A stretch of DNA of 64,000 bases from Cupriavidus sp. P-10 (GTDB lineage: Bacteria > Pseudomonadota > Gammaproteobacteria > Burkholderiales > Burkholderiaceae). The stretch lies in NCBI RefSeq assembly GCF_003402535.2, contig NZ_AP025172.1, positions 186,001 through 250,000 of the forward strand, read 5' to 3'. Positions within the stretch are counted from its first letter, which is position 1; every line of letters begins with the position of its first letter. Under the pieces are notes generated by a model. That model did not search any database and was not told the DNA's origin. It saw only the letters and a list, made by a program, of their open reading frames with translations. The translations under genes and the position numbers were made by a program. Positions 35,450-45,204 of this stretch are shown one piece after another.

Positions 35450-36430
35450 CTATGGCTGCGGCGCTGGCTGTTCGGCACACCGCGGACGAGCGGCATGCCA
35501 GCGACCATCGCCGATGGCCTGCTCCACCAGTTCCTCCAGCAAGGCGGCAGTGTGTTCAGCGGCACGCGACAGCGCAAACAGCTTTGATGTTCCAAGGCAG
35601 GCCGTGCGCTGCAGGGAGCCATCCGCCAGCGTCACGGAATCGAGCAGGCCGTCGCGGCACGCCTGCTCGATGCCGCAGGCGGGCAGCACCGAAAACCCCA
35701 GCCCGTTCCTGACCGCATCGATCAGCAGCGCCGGCGCATTGATCTCGGCTACCACGTCGAGCCGGATGCCGCGCATCAGGCACTGCTGCTCCACGGCTTC
35801 CCGAATGCCGTTGGGAGGGCTCAGCATCAGCAGCGGCAGGGCGGCCAGTTCTTCAAGCGCGATGTTCTCGCGGCCGGCCAACGCGCCGCGCGGGCCCACG
35901 AGCCGAAGGGATTCGGTGGCCAGCGGCTTCAGCGCGAGGCTGTTGTCCGGCGTGTTGTCGAACACCACGGCAAGGTCGAGCCCGCCTTGCGCCACCTGTA
36001 TCGCCAGTGCCGAACTGTGCCCTTCGACGACTTGCAGCCGGACTTGCGGCAGACGCTCGCGTACCTGTTGCAGCAAGTCCAGGCCGAGCACCGAGCGTAC
36101 CGTCCAGGGCAGCCCGAGCGAGACCGGCCCGGTGGGCCCCGCGTCCGCCTGCTGTGCAAGCTCAGGGATCGCGTCGACCTGCTTCAGGATGAGCTGGGCC
36201 TGCCGCAGGACTGTCATGCCGGCCTCGGTCGGCATGACGCCGCGTACGCTGCGGATCAGCAGGCGCACGCCAAGCTCTTCCTCCAGCTTTGCGATCTGGG
36301 CGCTCAGGGCAGGTTGGGCGACGTGCAGCGACTGTGCCGCGCGCGACACGCTGCCTGCCTCCACGATCCCGACCAGGTATTTCAATTGACGCAGTTCCAA
36401 GCGCTGCTCCTCGGGGCGATCGAACCGCAA
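35450..36430 (-). CDS. LysR family regulator (Nac/Cbl-like, divergent from the enoyl-CoA hydratase operon)
   Basis: A 326-residue LysR-type regulator beginning with the Nac-like LELRQLKYLVGIVEAGSVS and an HTH at about 13-70 (LHVAQPALSAQIAKLEEELG). It overlaps no other gene and faces the operon at 36540 across 109 bases. An imperfect dyad with ATA ends in that gap (36470-36486) has the look of a LysR box. It probably controls the second CoA-transferase module. Confidence 0.9.
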   Translation of the reverse strand: MRFDRPEEQRLELRQLKYLVGIVEAGSVSRAAQSLHVAQPALSAQIAKLEEELGVRLLIRSVRGVMPTEAGMTVLRQAQLILKQVDAIPELAQQADAGPTGPVSLGLPWTVRSVLGLDLLQQVRERLPQVRLQVVEGHSSALAIQVAQGGLDLAVVFDNTPDNSLALKPLATESLRLVGPRGALAGRENIALEELAALPLLMLSPPNGIREAVEQQCLMRGIRLDVVAEINAPALLIDAVRNGLGFSVLPACGIEQACRDGLLDSVTLADGSLQRTACLGTSKLFALSRAAEHTAALLEELVEQAIGDGRWHAARPRCAEQPAPQP

Positions 36431-36539
36431 GCATTATCGCGCCGAAAACCATAGCGAATCGATATGGGGATAACGGCAATCCGTATTTTTCCAGGCAAGC
36501 AGGAATCCATACACTGGCTGTTCCAGACCAGGAGACGAT

Positions 36540-37319
36540 GTGAGCGGACAAATCACCATAGCGCGCGAGGGACCGGTAGCTACCGTGACCATCGATAACG
36601 AGGCCAAGCGCAACGCGCTGTCGCAGGCCATGTGGATCGCCATGGGCGATGCCATGGAAACGCTGGGCAACGAACCGGGCCTGCGCTGCATCGTGCTGCG
36701 CGGCGCCGGCACCGAAGCCTTCGGCAGCGGCGCGGATATCGACGAATTCGAATCGATCCGCGCCAGCAAGGCGCAGGCCATTGCCTTTGCCCGCGACGGC
36801 CATCGCGCCATGGGCGCAGTGCGGGACTGCCCGGTTCCGACCATTGCCGCCATTCGCGGCGCCTGCGTCGGCGGCGGGCTGGAGCTGGCTGCGGGCTGCG
36901 ATATCCGCATGGCCAGCGACGATGCCCGTTTCGCGGTGCCGATCGCACGCCTGGGCGCCACGCTGGCCTATCCGGAGCTGCAAGGCCTGGTACGCGTCGC
37001 CGGCTTCGATGTCGCGCTTGAAATGCTGCTCGAGGGCCGGCTGATGCCGGCCGCCGAAGCTTGTGCCAAGGGCCTGGTGCAACGCGTTGTGCCCGCCGGG
37101 CAGTTCGAGGCCGAGCTGGGCAAGACTGTGGCGCGCGTCGTGGCGGGCGCGCCGCTGGCGGCGCGGTGGCACAAGCGCTTCGTTGCACGGCTGCGCCAGG
37201 GCACGCCGCTGAGCGACGAAGAACTCGCCGAAGGCTACGCCTGCTTCGACACCGAAGACTACGTGGAAGGCTATCGCACCTTCCTGTCCCGTACCGCCCC
37301 ACGATTCCAAGGAAGGTAG
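36540..37319 (+). CDS. Enoyl-CoA hydratase/isomerase family protein
   Basis: A 259-residue crotonase-fold enzyme. Family marks are NEAKRNALSQAM (21-32), SGADIDEF and IAAIRGACVGGGLELAAGCDIRMAS (oxyanion-hole glycines near 110-117). The start is a GTG at 36540 with GGAG 5 bases before it; the ATG one base earlier would run into TGA. It hydrates a double bond or isomerises an acyl-CoA in the module with the CoA-transferase at 37326. Confidence 0.9.
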   Translation: MSGQITIAREGPVATVTIDNEAKRNALSQAMWIAMGDAMETLGNEPGLRCIVLRGAGTEAFGSGADIDEFESIRASKAQAIAFARDGHRAMGAVRDCPVPTIAAIRGACVGGGLELAAGCDIRMASDDARFAVPIARLGATLAYPELQGLVRVAGFDVALEMLLEGRLMPAAEACAKGLVQRVVPAGQFEAELGKTVARVVAGAPLAARWHKRFVARLRQGTPLSDEELAEGYACFDTEDYVEGYRTFLSRTAPRFQGR

Positions 37320-37325
37320 AGCAAC

Positions 37326-38564
37326 ATGCATCCATCACAAGCTGCGCGCGGCCCGCTGGCCGGCCTGCGCGTCGTTGAACTCGCGCACGTCATGGCTGGC
37401 CCCGTCGGGGGCCTGCTGCTCGCCGACATGGGCGCGGACGTGGTCAAGGTAGAGAAGCTGCCCGGCGGCGACGACACGCGCCGTACCACGCCGCCGGAGA
37501 TCGAAGGCGAGTCGGCATCGTTCATGATCCTGAACCGCAACAAGCGCGGCATTGCCGTCGACCTGAAAAGCGCGCGAGGCCTCGAGCTGGTCACACGGCT
37601 GGTCGCGCAGGCCGACATCGTGGTCGAGAACTACCGCCCCGGCACCATGGAGAAGCTGGGCCTCGGCTATGACGTGCTGTCCCGGCTCAATCCCGGACTG
37701 GTCTATTGCAAGATCACCGGGTTTGGCCTGACCGGGCCGTATGCGCAGCGTGCCGGCTATGACCTGATCTCGCAGGGCATGTCCGGCCTGATGGGGCTGT
37801 CCGGAGAGGGCCCGGGCCGGCCGCCGGTCAAGGTCGGGGTGCCGGTCGGCGACGTGACTGCCGGCATCCTGGCGGCAACCGGCGTCCTGGCCGCCTATAT
37901 CGAGCGCTTGCGGACCGGCCAGGGGCAATACGTCGATACCTCGCTGCTGGAAGCATCGCTGGTGCATACCTATTGGCCGGTGGCGCTCGCGTTCGCCACC
38001 GGACAGTCCGCCGGACCGATGGGGTCGGCGCACCCGGTAGCCGCGCCTTACCAGGCCTTTCCGACCGCCGACGGCTGGCTGAATATCGGGGCGATGAGCC
38101 AGGGCACCTGGGCCGGTGCCTGCGAGGTGCTCGGCATGGCCTGGATGCTGACTGACGAGCGCTTTGCCACCAACGGCGCCCGCATGGCCAACCGCGAGGC
38201 CCTGGTGGCACAGATGAGCCAGGTATTGGCCAGCCGCACCACGGAGGAATGGGTGCTCGCCTTCGAGCAGGCGGGCGTTCCGGCGGGTCCGGTCAAGAAC
38301 ATGGTGCAGGTACTGGAAGACCCCCAGACACGGGCGCGCGACATGGTGATCCGGGTGGAGCACCCTGTCGCGGGCGAAATCGACGCGCTGGGCTGCCCGA
38401 TCAAGTTCTCGCACGGGAACGGCGTGACCCGGCGGGGTGCCCCTTTGTATGGCCAGCACACCGCAGAGGTCATGGGTGAACTCGGCTACTCGGCGGCTGA
38501 GATCGAAGCGCTGGTGCAGGGCGGCATTGTCCATGTCGCGCAGCCCGCGCCTGTGCCGGCCTGA
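37326..38564 (+). CDS. CaiB/BaiF family III CoA-transferase
   Basis: A 412-residue class III CoA-transferase with LAGLRVVELAHVMAGPVGGLLLADMGADVVKVE at the N-terminus and the catalytic aspartate Asp176 in VPVGDVTAG. It starts 6 bases after the hydratase stop, so they are co-translated. It probably moves CoA from succinyl- or acetyl-CoA to a carboxylic acid brought in by the next gene's receptor. Confidence 0.93.
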   Translation: MHPSQAARGPLAGLRVVELAHVMAGPVGGLLLADMGADVVKVEKLPGGDDTRRTTPPEIEGESASFMILNRNKRGIAVDLKSARGLELVTRLVAQADIVVENYRPGTMEKLGLGYDVLSRLNPGLVYCKITGFGLTGPYAQRAGYDLISQGMSGLMGLSGEGPGRPPVKVGVPVGDVTAGILAATGVLAAYIERLRTGQGQYVDTSLLEASLVHTYWPVALAFATGQSAGPMGSAHPVAAPYQAFPTADGWLNIGAMSQGTWAGACEVLGMAWMLTDERFATNGARMANREALVAQMSQVLASRTTEEWVLAFEQAGVPAGPVKNMVQVLEDPQTRARDMVIRVEHPVAGEIDALGCPIKFSHGNGVTRRGAPLYGQHTAEVMGELGYSAAEIEALVQGGIVHVAQPAPVPA

Positions 38565-38622
38565 TCCGGAATTCCGGCTGCCGCATTGCACGGCAGCCGC
38601 CCGACATAACGATGGAGACACT

Positions 38623-39621
38623 ATGCTGATCAAACGCCCCCACACGGCGCGCAGGCAATGCCTGACCTCGCTATTTCGTGCCGTCGCCGCTGCGGCACTG
38701 CTTGCCAGTCCGATAGCCGCACAGGCTGCGTGGCCCGACAAGCCCATCCGCATCGTGGTGCCGTCCGCGCCCGGCGGCAGCGCCGATGCGATCGCCCGCC
38801 TGGTCGGCGAGCGCCTGTCACGCGCGCTTGGCCAGCCGGTCGTGATCGACAACAAGGGCGGGGGCGGGGGCAATATCGCCACCGAAGCCGTGGCACGCTC
38901 CGCTGCGGATGGCTACACGCTGCTGCTGACTGGCAACAACCATGCGCTGAATGTCTCGCTGTTTGCCAGGGCGCCCTACAAGCTGGACGATTTCACAGCG
39001 GTGATCGAACTGACGCGGGGGCCGTCCGTGTTCGTGTCGGGGCCAACCACGCCATTCGCCAGCCTGGGCGACCTGATCCGGCAGGCAAAGGCTGCGCCGG
39101 ACAGCATTGCCTTCGGCAGCCCCGGCATCGGCCTGCCCAGCCATATCGCGTTCGAGATGTTCGAGCGCGACGCGGGCGTCAGGCTGGTCCACGTGCCGTA
39201 CAAGGGATCGGGCCCGTCGCTGGCGGATGCCATGGGAGGGCAGGTGCCGCTGGTGTCGTCGACGCTGGCCGCGGCGATGCCGCACGTCAAGGCCGGCAAA
39301 CTGCGGGCGCTCGCTGTGACCTCGGCCACGCGCTGGCCGTCGCTGCCGGAGGTCCCGACCGTCGCTGAAATCACCGGCACCCGCTTCCAGCACATGACGT
39401 GGCTTGGGATCCTGGCGCCGAAGGGCACGCCGGCGAACGTTGTCGCCCGGCTCAACCAGCAGCTCGATGGCATCATCCAGTCGCCGGATCTCAAGGCCAG
39501 GCTCGAAGCCCTTGGAACCAACGCAGTTGGCGGATCGGCGGTGGCTTTCCAGAAGGTCATCGATACCGAAGCGGCCGCTTCCCGCACGTTGGTGCAGGCC
39601 GCGAACCTCAAGGCGGAATAG
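38623..39621 (+). CDS. Bug family substrate-binding protein
   Basis: A 332-residue Bug receptor with a signal peptide (AVAAAALLASPIAAQAA) and loop signatures KPIRIVVPSAPGGSADAIARL and GQPVVIDNKGGGGGNIA. The GGGGG loop differs from the GAGG of the other two Bug proteins here and may alter ligand choice. It starts 58 bases after the CoA-transferase; the ATG at 38623 follows GGAG. Confidence 0.92.
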   Translation: MLIKRPHTARRQCLTSLFRAVAAAALLASPIAAQAAWPDKPIRIVVPSAPGGSADAIARLVGERLSRALGQPVVIDNKGGGGGNIATEAVARSAADGYTLLLTGNNHALNVSLFARAPYKLDDFTAVIELTRGPSVFVSGPTTPFASLGDLIRQAKAAPDSIAFGSPGIGLPSHIAFEMFERDAGVRLVHVPYKGSGPSLADAMGGQVPLVSSTLAAAMPHVKAGKLRALAVTSATRWPSLPEVPTVAEITGTRFQHMTWLGILAPKGTPANVVARLNQQLDGIIQSPDLKARLEALGTNAVGGSAVAFQKVIDTEAAASRTLVQAANLKAE

Positions 39622-39626
39622 GTGGG

Positions 39627-40817
39627 ATGAACGTGGATACCTGCACAGTGCCTGCACCGTCGAAGCCGATGCGCCCGGCATTCCCGACCGCCGCCAGCAT
39701 CGATGATCTGAGAGCTTTGGCGCGGAGGCGCCTGCCACGCATGGTCTTCGACTACATCGACGGCGCTGCCGGTGATGAAGCCACCGCGCGCCGCAACCGC
39801 TCGGCGTTCGAGCACTACCTGCTGCCCCAGGAAGTGCTGGTCGACCTGTCCAGCCGCGACACGGGCACCACCGTGTTCGGCAGCCGGATCGAAGCGCCGA
39901 TCATCATCGCTCCGACCGGCATGAATGGCGCATACTGGCCGGATGGCGACCTGTGCCTGGCGCGGGCGGCCGCAAGGATGGGCATTCCGTTCGTCATGAG
40001 CACGGCCTGCACGGTTGGCCTGGACGCCTTGCGTGAGGCAGCGGGTCCGTTGCGGTGGTTCCAGCTCTATATGCTGCGCGACCGCGGGCTTGCCGCCGCG
40101 CTGCTGGCCCGCGTGCATGCCGCCGGCTTTGCCGTGCTGGAGCTGACCGTCGATACCGCGGTGACCGGGCGCCGCGCCCGCGATATCCGCAATGGCTTCA
40201 CGCTGCCGTTCCAATGGAATGCGCAAAAGCTGCTGGATGTATCCCGACGGCCTCGCTGGGCCCTGCAGATGCTGCGGTCGGGCTCACCCACGCTGCGGCT
40301 GTTTGCGGAAACCGTGGGGCGTCTTCCCACCGGCTCGACCATTGCCGAAGTCATGCAGCAGCAGATCAGCAATGCGTTCACGTGGGACGACCTCGCCTGG
40401 TTGCGCGCGCAATGGCCGGGCAAGCTGGTACTGAAGGGTGTGATGACCGCTGCGCAGACCTGTCGCGCCATCGATGCAGGCGCGGACGGCGTGGTGGTGT
40501 CCAACCATGGCGGGCGGCAGCAGGACGGCGCGCGCTCTGCCATCGAATGCCTGCCTGGGGTGGTCGATGCCGCCGCCGGCCGGGTGGAGGTGCTGGCTGA
40601 CAGCGGCTTTCGCACCGGTGCAGACATCGTCAAGGCCATCGCGCTGGGGGCCAGCGCAGTTCAGGTGGGCCGCGCAGCGCTCTTCGGCCTGGCCGCCGGC
40701 GGAGAAGCCGGCGTCTGTCAGGCAATCGCCATACTTGCGGATGAATTCGACCGCGCGATGGCATTGACAGGAGCGACCTCGATCCAGGCACTGCGCGGCC
40801 GTATTGAGGCCTGTTAG
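39627..40817 (+). CDS. FMN-dependent alpha-hydroxy acid oxidase/dehydrogenase
   Basis: A 396-residue member of the lactate/glycolate/mandelate oxidoreductase family. It has FDYIDGAAGDE (41-51), MNGAYWPDGD, Lys270 of the flavin site (LVLKG) and the catalytic His294 with Arg297 in VVSNHGGRQQDG. It most resembles mandelate dehydrogenase-like members. It oxidises a 2-hydroxy acid to a 2-keto acid. It starts 5 bases after the Bug stop, tying a 2-hydroxy acid to this module. Confidence 0.92.
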   Translation: MNVDTCTVPAPSKPMRPAFPTAASIDDLRALARRRLPRMVFDYIDGAAGDEATARRNRSAFEHYLLPQEVLVDLSSRDTGTTVFGSRIEAPIIIAPTGMNGAYWPDGDLCLARAAARMGIPFVMSTACTVGLDALREAAGPLRWFQLYMLRDRGLAAALLARVHAAGFAVLELTVDTAVTGRRARDIRNGFTLPFQWNAQKLLDVSRRPRWALQMLRSGSPTLRLFAETVGRLPTGSTIAEVMQQQISNAFTWDDLAWLRAQWPGKLVLKGVMTAAQTCRAIDAGADGVVVSNHGGRQQDGARSAIECLPGVVDAAAGRVEVLADSGFRTGADIVKAIALGASAVQVGRAALFGLAAGGEAGVCQAIAILADEFDRAMALTGATSIQALRGRIEAC

Positions 40818-40963
40818 GAAATTGGTGGAGTGGACCTCCATCTGCGTTACTTCGGACCCTTCGGCCAAGTCAAAACCTTGGGCTATGTCTCCCGGACGGA
40901 CGACCGCGCAGCGCAGGCGCCGGCCGAAGGAGTTGGTCCGTCAGCGCCAGACAACGAACGCTG

Positions 40964-42286
40964 TCAGGCAATCCGGCCAACCACCGGAATCACCCCGAAG
41001 GCAACGGTAGCCAGCATCATGACCACCGCCGCCGACAGCGCCCAGAGCAGGGTATAGCGCTGGTGATCGCCAAACTCGACCTCGGCCAGGCCAACCAGCA
41101 AATAGGTCGACGCGACCAGGGGGCTCAGCAGGTGAACCTGCTGCCCGATCAGCGACGCGCGCCCGATCTCCGCCGCCCCGATGCCATAGACAGCGGCAGC
41201 CTTGGCCAGGATCGGCAGGATGCCAAAATAGAACGCGTCGTTCGAGACGAAGAATGTGAATGGAATGCTCAGCACCCCGGTCACGAGGGCCATGTAGGGG
41301 CCCATCCAGTCCGGCACGGCGCTGATAACGCTGTTTGCGATGGCGTCGACCATCTTGGTGCCCGACAGGATGCCCACGAAGATGCCGGCGGCGAAGATCA
41401 GCGAGACGACCGGCACGACGTTGGCGGCATGCGCGCCGATTCGCTCCTTCTGTTCGTGCAGGCTCGGGTAGTTGACCATCAGCGCGATGGCGGATGCAAC
41501 GATGAACAGCGCAGGCAGCGGGAAGGTGCCGAGAATCAGTAGCACCATCAGGCCGATGGTCAGCAGGAAGTTGAACCACAGCAGCTTCGGCCTGGCGATC
41601 TGTGGATCGCCAGCGGCGACATCCAGCGCGGCATGGCCGTCATGACCGGAGCCGGCCGTCATCAGGGCGATGCTGCCGAGCCGGTTGCGTTCGCGGCGGC
41701 GAAGCAGGAATGCCACGAACAGGCCCCACATGCCGGTGACAACCATCGGCAGGATCATCGGCACGAACAGCGAGCCCGCGTCCACGCCCAGCGCGCTGGC
41801 GGCGCGCGCGGTCGGACCGCCCCAGGGCAGGATGTTCATGAGCCCGCCCGCCATCATGATCACGCAGGCCAGCACAAGCCGGCTGATGCCCAGCCGCTTG
41901 TAGAGCGGAAGCATCGCTGCGCAGGTGATCATATAGGTGGTCGACCCGTCGCCGTCGAGCGACACCAGTGCGGCCAGCCCGAAGGTACCCATGACGATCT
42001 TGACCGGATCGCCGCCCACCACCTTCAGAATCGCGCGCACCACCGGATCGAACAGGCCGGCATCAATCATCACGCCGAAATACAGGATGGCGAACATCAG
42101 CATCACGCCGGTCGGCGCCAGTTTCTTGACGCCGTCCAGCATCATCGGGCCGAGTTCCGGGCCGAAGCCGCCGATCGCGCCGAACGCAATGGGAACGAGG
42201 ATCAGCGCCACCATGGCGGAGAGTCGCTTGGTCATGATCAGTGCCATGAACACGATCACCATCGAATAGGCGAGCAGGGTCAACAT
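40964..42286 (-). CDS. CitMHS family citrate/divalent-metal transporter
   Basis: A 440-residue inner-membrane transporter with about 12 hydrophobic segments. SLDGDGSTTYMITCAAMLPLYKRL and NILPWGGPTARAA match the CitMHS family (Mg2+- or Ca2+-citrate:H+ symport). It converges with the 2-hydroxyacid oxidase gene, and tricarboxylate or hydroxy-acid uptake fits that neighbour. Confidence 0.93.
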   Translation of the reverse strand: MLTLLAYSMVIVFMALIMTKRLSAMVALILVPIAFGAIGGFGPELGPMMLDGVKKLAPTGVMLMFAILYFGVMIDAGLFDPVVRAILKVVGGDPVKIVMGTFGLAALVSLDGDGSTTYMITCAAMLPLYKRLGISRLVLACVIMMAGGLMNILPWGGPTARAASALGVDAGSLFVPMILPMVVTGMWGLFVAFLLRRRERNRLGSIALMTAGSGHDGHAALDVAAGDPQIARPKLLWFNFLLTIGLMVLLILGTFPLPALFIVASAIALMVNYPSLHEQKERIGAHAANVVPVVSLIFAAGIFVGILSGTKMVDAIANSVISAVPDWMGPYMALVTGVLSIPFTFFVSNDAFYFGILPILAKAAAVYGIGAAEIGRASLIGQQVHLLSPLVASTYLLVGLAEVEFGDHQRYTLLWALSAAVVMMLATVAFGVIPVVGRIA

Positions 42287-42864
42287 CTTCTTCTGAATCT
42301 CTCTGTCGCCCTGCCGCGTGGGCAGCTTGGGGCGGTGTGGGTGCGTTCGTCTGGCGCACGAGGTTAAGGCGAGGCCGATCCCGCCGGCACGGCAGATGTG
42401 CCGGAGTGGAATGACCGCGGAAGGGACAGTCTCGTGCGCTGGCCCGTGCGGGCCGCGCCGGCAAGACTTGCCGCCAATCGCGCTGGCAAGGGGGCAGATT
42501 CTAGGCGGGGAAGGCTGTCAGCAAACTGTCAATGTGCCTGCTGGGTCATTGGGGTTTACGCGGGGGAGGGATCTGCATGGAAACGCTGCGACGCCAATTC
42601 GAGCCGCCAGATGCTGGCACTGGATCCACTCCATCCGACCGCTCTGAACGCAATTGCCAGTGCTGGCAGCACTGGTCGACCCCACTTCTATACTGAGCTT
42701 GTGAGTGCGAGACTTGCGCTCGACGGTGGTGCGGTGGCGCGCGCCAGTCCCGGTAATCGTGACCTTGATCCTGGCCAGCCCAGCGCTAGCCAGCACCACG
42801 ACCCGCTGGGCGGGAATGTACTCGTGGGTTCATATTTGGCCAGGATTCGGGCAAGGAGAATTTC
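42287..42864. other. Gap of 578 bases without a supported gene
   Basis: The region before the DUF2383 gene holds the promoter side of the CitMHS gene. A short frame from 42705 has a signal-peptide-like stretch but overlaps the next gene and lacks homology, so no gene is called. Confidence 0.4.
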
Positions 42865-43317
42865 ATGGACAACGCTCAAGGACAACTCGTCTCTACCCTG
42901 AACCACCTCATCGAAGTCGGCAAGGACGGCGAACTCAGCTGCTTGACCGGCGCCCGTGAAGTGCATGATGCCGAGATGCGCAGCATCCTGGCAGGTACCG
43001 CCGAAACCTGCCGCAACTCGGTGACCGAACTGCAGGCCCTGGTCAGCGCCATGGGCGCCGTGCCGCGCGACCGTGGCACCATGACGGGCACGATGCATCG
43101 CGCCTGGATGGAAGTGATGCACATCATCGCGCCGCACAATGATGACGCGGTGCTGCAATTGTGCGAACGCGAGGAAGAGGCGGCCAGGCGCGAGTACCGC
43201 TCGGCGCTGACGAAAGACATGCCGGAGGAAATCCGCTCGGTGGTCCAGCGCCAGTACGAGGGCATGCAGAAGTATCACGAACGCATCCACGCCATGCGTG
43301 GCATGCAGATTCACTGA
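42865..43317 (+). CDS. DUF2383 / PA2169-type four-helix-bundle protein
   Basis: A 150-residue ferritin-like helical protein with the DUF2383 start (LVSTLNHLIEVGKDGELSCLTGA) and the pair of Glu/His-bearing helices (CEREEEAARREYRSAL, EIRSVVQRQYEGMQKYHERIH). Members are stress-linked and of unknown chemistry; the fold could bind two metals. It stands alone. GGAG lies 10 bases before the ATG. Confidence 0.88.
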   Translation: MDNAQGQLVSTLNHLIEVGKDGELSCLTGAREVHDAEMRSILAGTAETCRNSVTELQALVSAMGAVPRDRGTMTGTMHRAWMEVMHIIAPHNDDAVLQLCEREEEAARREYRSALTKDMPEEIRSVVQRQYEGMQKYHERIHAMRGMQIH

Positions 43318-43695
43318 TGCGCTGAATCACGTCAAGTTGGCGCTGCAGTGACGCCTGATTGACCCGATCGCACCACGCGGGCCGGCAGCTGGCAAGCTGC
43401 ACGGCCCGTGCTCCTGTGCACGTACACGGAGTGTTCCACCGTGTACTTGTAAGCCGGCCATGCTCGAAAGGTGCCGCCGCTACCGAAGCCCAGCAGTGCT
43501 CCATCGCTTCAACCTTGATTGCCACAAGCACGGGCGACATTCCAACAGGTTATGGCGTTATGCCGAGTACGTTATTGTGGCCGTGGCTTCGCGCGCTCAG
43601 TATCGCCTCCACGGGCCGCATCACGTACGCCTGCGTCCAAGTAAGCAGACGCGCCGGACCGTGCGTGCGGACGCACCAACAAGACAGGAGACGGC
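43318..43695. other. Gap of 378 bases without a recognised feature
   Basis: Between the DUF2383 gene and the serine hydrolase gene I see no gene, strong dyad or terminator. It should include the hydrolase promoter. Confidence 0.4.
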
Positions 43696-45033
43696 ATGCA
43701 AGCGCAATCGGTATGGCGCAAGGGATTCGGGGTGAGTCGGGCATGGGTGGCGGCGATGGTGCTGGCGCTGCCTTCGGGCGGGTTGCTGGCGCATGATGCC
43801 GCGGTCGGGGACGGCATCATGCAAGGGTTCCCGCCGCCGCCCGACAAGCAGGTCACCCGCGGCAACGGCCTGCGCCCGCCGTTCATGCGCTGGGCCTTGA
43901 GCCATGCGCGCGAAATGTCGCCGACGGCCGGCATCCGGCATGCCGCGCACCCCATGGCGCTGGCCGGGGAAGCGAGCGATGAGCTGGATGGCACCACATT
44001 CCGCGTGGCGGGCAACACCGTGCGGCTAGCGGACTACCTGCGCAATACCCATACCGACGGTTTTATCGTGCTGCATCAGGGCCGCATCGTGTACGAGCGT
44101 TACTTCGGCAGCTTCGGGCCATACCAGCCGCATATCTGGGCGTCGATGACCAAGTCAGTGACAGGCTTGCTGGCGGCGATGCTGGTGGAGGAAGGCAAGC
44201 TCGATATGCAGGCCCGGCTGGCGCAGTATGTGCCAGAACTGGCGGGCAACCCGTTTGGTGAGGCCACGGTACAGCAGAACCTGGACATGGAAGTGCCGGT
44301 GGGCTATCCGGAAGCCCTGCCGCCAGACCTGGGCCTGTTCGGCGCGGTGGGCATCGTGCCGCGCAAGCCGGATGCGCCAGACAACATCTATGACTTCCTC
44401 AAGGTCGTCCACGCGACCAGCGGCGCGGGCGAGGGCGGGGTCTGGTACTACCAGAACGGCTCGCCCGAAGCGGTGGCCTGGGCCATGCGCCGTATTACCG
44501 GCAAGAGTTGGGCACAACTGGTCACCGAGCGGCTGTGGTCGAGGTTTGCCGAGGATGATGCCTATACCAGCGTGGATCGCCAGGGCACGGAAATGGCCAG
44601 TGGCGGGCTGAATTCCACGCTGCGTGACGCCGCCCGCTTTGCCGAGGCCGTGCGCAGGGCAGCGGTGGGCGATGCCTCGGGCGGGATTTCCCCCGACGCC
44701 GTGCGCATCGCGCTTCAGCCGGCCAGCAACCAGGCCCGCTTTGCGCGCGGCAATACAGCGCCGGGCCGCGACGGGTATGGCTACCGCAACTACTGGTTCC
44801 AGCGCAGCGACGGCGACCGCAGCATCGAGGCCAGCGGGCGCTTCGGTCAGAAGATTTATATCAATCCGGCCAAGGCGCTGACGGTAGTGAAGTTCGCCGC
44901 CAGCCCGGATGGCGCCGCGCGCGCCACCAGCGCGGCTGGCGTCCAGAAGCGTGACGATCCCTCGCGGGCCCTGGAGTCGTCTGAAGCCATGGTGGCCGCC
45001 GCTCTGGCGATCCACCACGCCCTCAGCCGCTGA
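43696..45033 (+). CDS. Serine hydrolase of the beta-lactamase fold (NylB / 6-aminohexanoate-dimer hydrolase-like)
   Basis: A 445-residue secreted hydrolase with a signal peptide (AWVAAMVLALPSGGLLAHD). The class C-type nucleophile motif is SMTK at 150-153 and the tyrosine motif is YQN at 252-254. The order and spacing fit esterases, penicillin-binding-like hydrolases and the nylon oligomer hydrolase group. Substrate is unknown; it probably cleaves an amide or ester in the periplasm. The AraC gene follows downstream on the same strand. Confidence 0.88.
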   Translation: MQAQSVWRKGFGVSRAWVAAMVLALPSGGLLAHDAAVGDGIMQGFPPPPDKQVTRGNGLRPPFMRWALSHAREMSPTAGIRHAAHPMALAGEASDELDGTTFRVAGNTVRLADYLRNTHTDGFIVLHQGRIVYERYFGSFGPYQPHIWASMTKSVTGLLAAMLVEEGKLDMQARLAQYVPELAGNPFGEATVQQNLDMEVPVGYPEALPPDLGLFGAVGIVPRKPDAPDNIYDFLKVVHATSGAGEGGVWYYQNGSPEAVAWAMRRITGKSWAQLVTERLWSRFAEDDAYTSVDRQGTEMASGGLNSTLRDAARFAEAVRRAAVGDASGGISPDAVRIALQPASNQARFARGNTAPGRDGYGYRNYWFQRSDGDRSIEASGRFGQKIYINPAKALTVVKFAASPDGAARATSAAGVQKRDDPSRALESSEAMVAAALAIHHALSR

Positions 45034-45204
45034 AGTTAAGCCGGCAGCGCCGGCTCCCTTCTGTCTTTGGGCGCAATACGCCGTATGTCTGCATTGCATC
45101 TGGTGCCGTGGAGATGCGACGGGACCGGCACGCATTCGCGTGCCACAGATCCATCCGCCAAGGATTCTGCCAAAATCAGGGTGATCCTGCTGGCAGGCTA
45201 AGTT

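Noticed and set aside
37335..38882. 515-codon minus-strand frame over the second CoA-transferase
   Set aside because: Antisense shadow with no motifs.
42705..42959. Short frame with a signal-peptide-like stretch before the DUF2383 gene
   Set aside because: It overlaps the start of the DUF2383 gene, has no homology and no good start signal.
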